DNA of 24,243 nucleotides from Pycnococcus provasolii (lineage: Eukaryota; Chlorophyta; Pseudoscourfieldiophyceae; Pseudoscourfieldiales; Pycnococcaceae), in contig OY726516.1 in assembly GCA_938743325.2 (NCBI GenBank), positions 56,001-80,243 of the forward strand, written 5' to 3'. Within the stretch, counting starts at the first letter, position 1. Each line of letters opens with the position of its first letter. The position numbers and the translations under genes are program-made. A model generated the notes under the pieces. The model was not told the origin of the DNA and did no database searches. It worked only from the letters and a program-made list of their open reading frames with translations. Positions 18,841-24,243 of this stretch are shown piece by piece.

Positions 18841-19011
18841 GGTTTAAAAAACTAATATCGTTTATATTTTTCTTTAATAAATTACCAAAATTACCGAAAC
18901 TCTAATTAGGCTCAATATAATATTAGAAATTGTTGGGTAGACGTTCTTTATCCAAACAAGTTAGAATACTTTTTTCAAGTATCAAATCTCTTACAAACAC
19001 AACAGAATAAC
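18841..19011. other. Leader region of the ribosomal-protein operon
   Basis: The stretch between the trnP promoter and rpl23 is A+T-rich and has no coding frame. A TATAAT box at 18916-18921 could be the -10 element of the operon promoter, but no good -35 box stands at the right distance. The bases before the rpl23 ATG are A- and C-rich without a clear Shine-Dalgarno sequence. Confidence 0.4.
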
Positions 19012-19302
19012 ATGGGACAACTTGCAACCGTTGAAGGAATTAAAGGAGTTGTTGTAACACTAAAAACTTGTAAATTAGTTGAACAGAATCGATGGACTTT
19101 AGATGTGGATCCACATTTAAATAAAACACAAATTCGTCAACTAGTAGAATCAACATTTGGTGTACAAGTTCTTGCTGTGAATACTCACATGCCTCCACGT
19201 CGTCGTCGTGCAGTAACACGTGGTGGTGGTTATTTACCACGTTATAAGCGCGCAATCGTAACACTTCGACAAGGTGATACTTTAGTTTCGGATTCTGAAT
19301 AA
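19012..19302 (+). CDS. rpl23: Ribosomal protein uL23
   Basis: Large-subunit protein near the peptide exit tunnel, where targeting factors dock. The 96 residues match the plastid family length. Diagnostic features are the segment [19 protein letters not shown] followed by [18 protein letters not shown]. The basic loop that follows is typical of the rRNA-binding part. It is the first gene of the cluster, 32 bases before rpl2. Confidence 0.94.
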   Translation: MGQLATVEGIKGVVVTLKTCKLVEQNRWTLDVDPHLNKTQIRQLVESTFGVQVLAVNTHMPPRRRRAVTRGGGYLPRYKRAIVTLRQGDTLVSDSE

Positions 19303-19334
19303 TTTTATATTTTATAACAAGGCTTTTTTTTGTT

Positions 19335-20165
19335 ATGGCGATTCGATTTTATAATCCATACACACCGGGAAATCGAAACCATTCTGCGTTAGATTTCTCC
19401 GAACTTACTCGTAAACAACCTGAAAAACATTTAGTAAAAGGTCAAAATCGTAGCCATGGTCGAAATAATCGTGGAGTTATTACGTGTCGCCACAAAGGGG
19501 GTGGACACAAACGTCTCTATCGTACGATTGATTTCCGCCGTGGTCTCGTTGAAACACCTGCAAAGGTAGAAGCAATTGAATATGATCCCAACCGAACAGC
19601 TAACTTAGCCTTACTTCATTATGAAGATGGAACGAAAAGCTACATTTTACACCCTCGAGGTGTAAAAGTTGGTGATACATTACTTTCAAGTTTGCGCCCT
19701 CCGATTCAATCAGGTAATGCTCTTCCCTTGGCCAGTGCACCTTTGGGAACATTAGTTCATGCAATTGAGCTCCAGCCTGGGAAAGGGGCACAAGTAGCAC
19801 GCTCCGCTGGCTCCGCCGCACAAATTGTAGCAAAAGAAGGAGCTGCAGTAACTCTCCGATTACCGTCTGGTGAAGTACGTCTCTTTTCCCGTTACTGTTG
19901 GTCAACGATTGGCCAAGTTGGAAATGAAGAACGTGCCAACATTCGTTTAGGAAAAGCAGGCCGTCGCCGTTGGTTAGGAATTCGTCCTCGTGTTCGTGGT
20001 GTTGTTATGAACCCATGTGATCACCCTCATGGTGGTGGTGAAGGACGTGCACCGATTGGACGCAGCCGTCCTGTTACCCCTTGGGGACAACCAGCACTTG
20101 GAAAACGTACACGTTCTAATCGTCGTTATAGTGAAAAGGCGATTCTTCGTCGTCGTGGATCTTAA
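19335..20165 (+). CDS. rpl2: Ribosomal protein uL2
   Basis: Large-subunit protein at the peptidyl-transferase region. The 276 residues are the usual length. Conserved blocks include [19 protein letters not shown] near residues 42-60 and, towards the C-terminus, [19 protein letters not shown], whose histidine-containing loop is essential in bacteria. The N-terminus begins [15 protein letters not shown], as expected. There is no intron, unlike many land-plant copies. Confidence 0.98.
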   Translation: MAIRFYNPYTPGNRNHSALDFSELTRKQPEKHLVKGQNRSHGRNNRGVITCRHKGGGHKRLYRTIDFRRGLVETPAKVEAIEYDPNRTANLALLHYEDGTKSYILHPRGVKVGDTLLSSLRPPIQSGNALPLASAPLGTLVHAIELQPGKGAQVARSAGSAAQIVAKEGAAVTLRLPSGEVRLFSRYCWSTIGQVGNEERANIRLGKAGRRRWLGIRPRVRGVVMNPCDHPHGGGEGRAPIGRSRPVTPWGQPALGKRTRSNRRYSEKAILRRRGS

Positions 20166-20195
20166 TGTTAGTTGAAATACCAATCGTCTAAAATT

Positions 20196-20474
20196 ATGCC
20201 CCGCTCTTTATCAAAAGGACCTTTTGTTTCATATAAACTTCTCCGTCTGTTAGAGAAGATGAATGCTGAAGGAAAAAAACAAGTTATTCGTACATGGTCT
20301 CGTTCCTCTACCATTGTTCCAATCATGATTGGTCATACGGTAGCTGTACATAATGGCCGTACTCATATTCCAGTTTTTATTACTGACCAAATGGTTGGTC
20401 ATAAATTAGGTGAATTTGCACCTACTCGTACATTTCGTAGTCACATCAAAAAAGATAAACGTGCAAAACGTTAA
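20196..20474 (+). CDS. rps19: Ribosomal protein uS19
   Basis: Small-subunit head protein. The ATG at 20196 gives the conserved N-terminus [11 protein letters not shown] and the family length of 92 residues; an upstream TTG at 20172 would add eight unsupported residues and is rejected. Conserved blocks are [25 protein letters not shown] and [16 protein letters not shown]. In bacteria and many plastids rpl22 follows, but here the next gene is rps3, 25 bases on. Confidence 0.97.
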   Translation: MPRSLSKGPFVSYKLLRLLEKMNAEGKKQVIRTWSRSSTIVPIMIGHTVAVHNGRTHIPVFITDQMVGHKLGEFAPTRTFRSHIKKDKRAKR

Positions 20475-20499
20475 TCAATATTAGATTTTTTAAACATCT

Positions 20500-21360
20500 A
20501 TGGGACAAAAAGTTAATCCCTTTGGATTCCGTCTTGGGTATTCACAACACCATCGCTCTGATTGGTTTGCTTCTTCCCAAGATTATTCAAAGAAACTTCA
20601 AGAAGATTTACTCGTTCGTAAGTTTTTAACGCGTGAATTTCCGGATACTGAAAGTGGTATTTCAGCAGTTTATACCCGTCGTAAAGGACAATTATTATCT
20701 CTTGAAATTCATACTGCTCGCCCTCGTGTTTTACTTGGTTCTAATCAAGAAACACAAGACCCTACAAATCGCGTATCTGGCCTTGTACAAGTTCGACGTG
20801 ATTTAGAAAAGCTTTTTCCTCAAAAGATTCCCTTAAGTTTACGCTTAGTGGAAGAAACACAACCAGATTCAAATGTTGCATTATTAGCAGCATCTTTAGC
20901 TCATCAATTAGAAAAACGAGTAGCATTTCGTCGTGCTCTCAAACAAACCATTAAACGAGCACAAACAGCTCGTGGTGTGTTAGGGGTAAAAGTACAAATC
21001 TCTGGTCGTTTAAATGGTGCTGAAATTGCCCGAAGTGAATGGGTACGTGAAGGTCGAGTACCTTTACATACTCTTCGAGCTGAGGTTGATTATGCAACTC
21101 ATACAGCACGAACGTTGTATGGTTGTCTAGGAATTAAAGTTTGGTTATATAAAGAGAGTCAAGGACTTTATCAAAAGCAAAAAACTGGAATGGGACAACA
21201 ACGTGCACTTGACGAATCAAATGTATCGGTTACTCAAGCTGATGAATTAGATCAAGCACGTGTAACAAATCCCGAAGATTTTAATATTCCTGTTTTATTA
21301 CCTCGTCCTACACTTCCCAAACGTGTAGACGCAACAGTTTCGGAAGAAACAAGCGCATAA
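20500..21360 (+). CDS. rps3: Ribosomal protein uS3
   Basis: Small-subunit protein at the mRNA entry site. The 286 residues include the invariant start MGQKVNPFGFRLG, a KH-type region in the middle, and the C-terminal block GVKVQISGRLNGAEIARSEW with GCLGIKVWLYKE. The tail after about residue 225 is non-conserved and acidic, which makes the protein longer than bacterial uS3 (about 230). It starts directly after rps19; no rpl22 is seen. Confidence 0.97.
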   Translation: MGQKVNPFGFRLGYSQHHRSDWFASSQDYSKKLQEDLLVRKFLTREFPDTESGISAVYTRRKGQLLSLEIHTARPRVLLGSNQETQDPTNRVSGLVQVRRDLEKLFPQKIPLSLRLVEETQPDSNVALLAASLAHQLEKRVAFRRALKQTIKRAQTARGVLGVKVQISGRLNGAEIARSEWVREGRVPLHTLRAEVDYATHTARTLYGCLGIKVWLYKESQGLYQKQKTGMGQQRALDESNVSVTQADELDQARVTNPEDFNIPVLLPRPTLPKRVDATVSEETSA

Positions 21361-21383
21361 TATTCTTTTAAGTAAAATAGTTT

Positions 21384-21803
21384 ATGTTAAGTCCTAAACG
21401 TACTAAATTTCGACGATATCATCGTGGCCGAATGCGTGGCCGTACGCTACGTGGAAATAAACCTGTTTTTGGTAATTTCGCGTTACGTGCGACTGAATGC
21501 TCCTGGGTAACATCTCGTCAACTCGAAGCCGGCCGACGTGCAATTACACGTTATGTTCGTCGTGGTGGAAAACTTTGGATTCGTGTTTTCCCAGACCGTC
21601 CTATTACAATGCGACCAGCAGAGACTCGTATGGGTTCTGGTAAAGGTGCACCAGAATATTGGGTAGCCGTTGTTCGTCCTGGTCGTATTATTTATGAAAT
21701 TGATGGGGTGTCTGAGTCGGTTGCTCGTGCTGCAATGCGACTTGCAGCTTATAAAATGCCCATGAAGACACAATTTGTTAGTCGTATGCTATCGGCATCT
21801 TAA
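21384..21803 (+). CDS. rpl16: Ribosomal protein uL16
   Basis: Large-subunit protein near the tRNA sites. The 139 residues fit the family. The N-terminus [19 protein letters not shown] and the block [19 protein letters not shown] are diagnostic. There is no intron, whereas land-plant plastid rpl16 usually has one after the first codons. Confidence 0.98.
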   Translation: MLSPKRTKFRRYHRGRMRGRTLRGNKPVFGNFALRATECSWVTSRQLEAGRRAITRYVRRGGKLWIRVFPDRPITMRPAETRMGSGKGAPEYWVAVVRPGRIIYEIDGVSESVARAAMRLAAYKMPMKTQFVSRMLSAS

Positions 21804-21831
21804 CAAGTCCATTGTTAAAGTAGAAACAAAA

Positions 21832-22200
21832 ATGATTCAGGCTCAAACATATTTAACAGTTGCTGATAATAGTGGTGCTCGCAAACTCATGTGTATTCGT
21901 GTCTTAGGTACAAACCGTCCTAAATATGCCCGTGTCGGAGATATTATTATTGCAGTAGTCAAAGAGGCTCTTCCTAATATGCCTGTCAAAAAATCAGATA
22001 TTGTTCGAGCAGTAATTGTTCGAACAAAGAAACCAATTCAACGTGAAGATGGCATGACTATCCGATTTGATGAAAATGCTGCTGTTGTTTTAAATGCTGC
22101 GGACAATCCTCGCGGGACACGTGTTTTTGGCCCTATTGCACGTGAACTTCGTGACAAGGACTTTGGAAAAATTATTTCCCTTGCTCCTGAAGTAATTTAA
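21832..22200 (+). CDS. rpl14: Ribosomal protein uL14
   Basis: Large-subunit protein at the subunit interface. The ATG at 21832 gives the standard start [18 protein letters not shown] and a standard 122-residue length. The frame is open further upstream, to an ATG at 21775 inside rpl16, but those residues are not part of the family. The C-terminal block [19 protein letters not shown] is typical. Confidence 0.98.
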   Translation: MIQAQTYLTVADNSGARKLMCIRVLGTNRPKYARVGDIIIAVVKEALPNMPVKKSDIVRAVIVRTKKPIQREDGMTIRFDENAAVVLNAADNPRGTRVFGPIARELRDKDFGKIISLAPEVI

Positions 22201-22243
22201 AACAATTTTTTGTTTTATTTAATTTGTTATAAAAATTCTTCTC

Positions 22244-22789
22244 ATGACACAGCGTTTAAAGAAACAATATCTTGAATCAATTCATCCTGCATTGATAAAA
22301 GAATTTAATTACAAGAATACTCACCAAGTTCCTAAAGTAACAAAAGTAGTATTAAACCGTGGAATGGGTGAAGCAACTCAAAACCCACGTTCTATGGATA
22401 CTTCGTTACATGAAGTATCGGTAATCGCTGGACAAAAAGGTGTAGTAACCCGCTCTCGCCAATCAATCGCAAGTTTCAAACTTCGTGAAGAAATGCCTAT
22501 TGGGATTTCAGTAACTTTACGAGGTGATCGTATGTATAGTTTTCTTGATCGTTTAATCAATTTAGCGTTACCTCGAATTCGTGACTTCCAAGGAATTAGC
22601 TCAACCAGTTTTGATGGTCGGGGTAATTATAACTTAGGGTTAGAAGAACAGTTAATGTTCCCTGAAATTGAATACGATAAGATTGATCGAATTCGTGGAA
22701 TGGATATTTCCATTGTAACCAATAGTTCAACTGATCAAGAAGGACTGGCGTTACTCAAAGCGTTTGGTATGCCTTTTAAAAATCAATAA
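22244..22789 (+). CDS. rpl5: Ribosomal protein uL5
   Basis: Large-subunit protein that binds 5S rRNA. The 181 residues match the family. Visible blocks are [13 protein letters not shown] near residues 32-44, ITRSRQSI-type (here [21 protein letters not shown] split over 66-86), and [20 protein letters not shown]. It lies 43 bases after rpl14; rpl24 is absent from the usual bacterial position between them. Confidence 0.98.
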   Translation: MTQRLKKQYLESIHPALIKEFNYKNTHQVPKVTKVVLNRGMGEATQNPRSMDTSLHEVSVIAGQKGVVTRSRQSIASFKLREEMPIGISVTLRGDRMYSFLDRLINLALPRIRDFQGISSTSFDGRGNYNLGLEEQLMFPEIEYDKIDRIRGMDISIVTNSSTDQEGLALLKAFGMPFKNQ

Positions 22790-22816
22790 TATTTATTTGA
22801 AACGTTTTAATTTTTT

Positions 22817-23254
22817 ATGCAAAACGATAGTTTAGCAGATGCTTTAACACGCATCCGCAATGCAATTGCTGCTGGGCAGGCTCAAACTAAATTACGCTTT
22901 TCAAAAAAGATTTATAACCTAGTTCAGGTTTTAATTTCTGAAAAACTTGTGACAAATGCCCAAGAAATTTGGGAGAATAAGCAACATTATCTCGTTGTTA
23001 ATTTAGTTGATCAAAATGGTAAATCTCGTATTAATCATTTAGAAATCGTGAGTCGACCTGGCCGCCGTGTTTTTATTAATAAGAAAAGTATTCCCCGTGT
23101 TCTTGGTGGAGTAGGAATTGCTATTATCTCGACATCAAATGGTATTTTATCCAACCGTGTCCTTCAAAAAGGTATTCCTACTAACCAAAAAACTTCGAAT
23201 ACGGCTCCCAGTGTCCAACGCATTGGCGGTGAATTACTCTGTTACGTTTGGTAA
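22817..23254 (+). CDS. rps8: Ribosomal protein uS8
   Basis: Small-subunit protein that binds central-domain 16S rRNA. The 145 residues are slightly longer than bacterial uS8 (about 130). The conserved start DSLADALTRIRNA and C-terminal blocks VLGGVGIAIISTSNGILS and IGGELLCYVW are present. It follows rpl5 after 27 bases. Confidence 0.97.
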   Translation: MQNDSLADALTRIRNAIAAGQAQTKLRFSKKIYNLVQVLISEKLVTNAQEIWENKQHYLVVNLVDQNGKSRINHLEIVSRPGRRVFINKKSIPRVLGGVGIAIISTSNGILSNRVLQKGIPTNQKTSNTAPSVQRIGGELLCYVW

Positions 23255-23290
23255 AGAGTTTGTAATCCACTGTACAAAGTCTTAATCGAT

Positions 23291-23548
23291 ATGTTAGTAA
23301 ATAAAAAGGAGAAAGAAGATGCAATTGAGGTAGAAGGGGTAGTTGTAACATGTTTACCTGATCTACGATTTGAAGTAGAGTTAGAGAATGGATTTTCTGT
23401 TCTCGCCTATGTTTCCGGCCGAACACGCCGGAATCATATTAAAATTTTATTAGGGGATAAAGTTGTTGTTGCACTTAGCCCCTATGATCTAACACGAGGG
23501 CGGATTACATATCGTCATCGTTCCTCACCACCTCAACTAAAACGCTAA
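23291..23548 (+). CDS. infA: Translation initiation factor IF-1
   Basis: Small OB-fold factor that binds the 30S A site during initiation. The 85 residues include the family core [22 protein letters not shown], given here in part, then [20 protein letters not shown] and [11 protein letters not shown]. It appears intact, whereas many plastids have lost infA. It lies 2 bases before rpl36. Confidence 0.97.
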   Translation: MLVNKKEKEDAIEVEGVVVTCLPDLRFEVELENGFSVLAYVSGRTRRNHIKILLGDKVVVALSPYDLTRGRITYRHRSSPPQLKR

Positions 23549-23550
23549 GT

Positions 23551-23664
23551 ATGAAAGTAAGAAGTTCTGTAAAAAAAATGTGTGACAACTGCCGTGTCAT
23601 TCGCCGACGTGGAAAGGTTTTAATTATCTGTAAAAATCCGAAACATAAGCAACGACAAGGTTAA
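23551..23664 (+). CDS. rpl36: Ribosomal protein bL36
   Basis: A 37-residue protein whose ATG begins 2 bases after the infA stop. It reads [20 protein letters not shown] at the start and ends NPKHKQRQG. The zinc ribbon C-x2-C ... C-x4-H is complete (C11, C14, C27, H32). Length and sequence are exactly as expected for the family. Confidence 0.98.
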   Translation: MKVRSSVKKMCDNCRVIRRRGKVLIICKNPKHKQRQG

Positions 23665-23682
23665 AATTAAGTAATTAAACTT

Positions 23683-24069
23683 ATGGTAAAACAAGTACGT
23701 AAAGCACGAAATGTTCGCCGACGTTTACCACGTGGAGTTGTTCATATTTATGCTAGTTTTAATAATACAATTGTGAATGTCACAGACTCTAATGGTAATG
23801 TAGTTGCTTGGTCTTCTGCAGGAGCATGTGGGTTTAAAGGGGCAAAACGTGGAACGCCATTTGCTGCACAAATGGCCGCACAACAAGTTGTCCAAAAGTG
23901 TACTGATATGGGAATGAAACGTATTGAAGTTGTTTTACGTGGCCCAGGTGCTGGTCGTGATACTTCGGTTCGTGCATTACAAGCTGGTGGTTTAGCAATC
24001 ACATTATTACGTGATATTACTGCTTTACCTCATAATGGATGTCGACCTCCTAAGAACCGACGCGTTTAA
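23683..24069 (+). CDS. rps11: Ribosomal protein uS11
   Basis: Small-subunit platform protein. The 128 residues include the blocks [18 protein letters not shown] and [20 protein letters not shown], then [18 protein letters not shown]. The C-terminus ends [12 protein letters not shown] as in bacteria. It lies 18 bases after rpl36 and upstream of rpoA, the conserved order. Confidence 0.98.
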   Translation: MVKQVRKARNVRRRLPRGVVHIYASFNNTIVNVTDSNGNVVAWSSAGACGFKGAKRGTPFAAQMAAQQVVQKCTDMGMKRIEVVLRGPGAGRDTSVRALQAGGLAITLLRDITALPHNGCRPPKNRRV

Positions 24070-24078
24070 TACTGTAAT

Positions 24079-24121
24079 GGGGGGTATAATTAAGAAGTTT
24101 ATTCTTCTCTTTGTACTCCCC
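24079..24121 (+). promoter_or_regulatory. Hairpin in the rps11-rpoA gap
   Basis: An 8-bp stem pairs 24079-24086 with 24114-24121 (one G-U). Inside it, a 5-bp stem forms between 24093-24097 and 24104-24108. It lies 10 bases after the rps11 stop and 15 bases before the proposed rpoA ATG. It may protect the rps11 3' end or affect rpoA translation. Confidence 0.5.
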
Positions 24122-24136
24122 TATATCAAAAAAGCA

Positions 24137-24243
24137 ATGACTCAACACTTTTCAAACTTTGAATGTCAAAAACTGACACTACATCCAAAAAATGAGTTTC
24201 AAGGAACAATTTCATTTTCGGATGTTCCGAGTCACCAACCGAT
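24137..24243 (+). CDS. rpoA: RNA polymerase alpha subunit (5' part)
   Basis: Start of the gene for the alpha subunit of the plastid-encoded RNA polymerase, cut by the window edge after 35 complete codons. The visible product begins MTQHFSNFECQKLTLHP. The conserved GNALRR block would lie just beyond the edge, so the call rests mainly on position after rps11, the universal order in green plastids, and on weak N-terminal resemblance. The frame is also open upstream from an ATG at 24077, which would add 20 hydrophobic residues. That ATG borders the hairpin and is less likely to be used. Confidence 0.8.
   Translation, partial: MTQHFSNFECQKLTLHPKNEFQGTISFSDVPSHQP

Noticed and set aside
19600-19905. 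Minus-strand open frame of 101 codons inside rpl2
   Set aside because: It is antisense to a strongly conserved ribosomal gene and its product looks random.
20172-20195. Extended rps19 start at a TTG
   Set aside because: The conserved N-terminus begins exactly at the ATG at 20196, and family length fits that start.
21775-21831. Upstream rpl14 start inside rpl16
   Set aside because: The added residues lie outside the family and overlap rpl16 coding sequence; the ATG at 21832 gives the standard protein.

Overview
This window is plastid DNA from a green alga, most likely an early-diverging chlorophyte (a 'prasinophyte'). It carries the plastid ribosomal-protein cluster rpl23-rpl2-rps19-rps3-rpl16-rpl14-rpl5-rps8-infA-rpl36-rps11-rpoA and the photosynthesis genes ycf4, chlL and chlN. 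It also has the sulfate permease gene cysT, giant ycf1 and ftsH/ycf2-type reading frames, and a bacterial-type RNase P RNA gene (rnpB). rnpB is known from very few green plastids, mainly prasinophytes such as Nephroselmis and Mesostigma. There is no rpl22 between rps19 and rps3, which fits Chlorophyta better than the streptophyte Mesostigma. The exact species is not determined. All genes read in the standard code, no introns were seen, and the coding DNA is A+T-rich with A/T-ending codons.

Layout: cysT (43-864) and ycf1 (1080-5387) are followed by a 359-base spacer holding three inverted repeats. Next comes an unrecognised 176-codon frame, orf176 (5747-6277), whose middle is unusually G+C-rich and packed with short hairpins. 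chlL and chlN (6347-8707) sit 15 bases apart. A perfect 18-bp hairpin separates chlN from ycf4, and rnpB (about 9398-9785) begins at the ycf4 stop codon. A tRNA block follows: trnW(cca) and trnS(uga) on the minus strand, then trnS(gcu) on the plus strand. The 2647-codon ftsH/ycf2-like gene fills 10644-18587. It ends at a strong hairpin, beyond which lies a convergent trnP(ugg). From 19012 to the window edge runs the compact ribosomal-protein operon, entering rpoA.

How the genes work together: ChlL and ChlN are two of the three subunits of the light-independent protochlorophyllide reductase (chlB is not here). Ycf4 helps assemble photosystem I. CysT is the membrane subunit of sulfate uptake. 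Ycf1 (Tic214) and the Ycf2/FtsH-like protein are both linked to protein import at the inner envelope. RNase P RNA processes the 5' ends of tRNAs, four of which are encoded nearby. The right end supplies ribosomal proteins, initiation factor 1 and the RNA polymerase alpha subunit.

The items most worth a second look are the rnpB gene abutting ycf4, the giant FtsH-like protein with all catalytic motifs altered, the hairpin-dense orf176, and a 107-base hairpin with RNA-like architecture just upstream of orf176.
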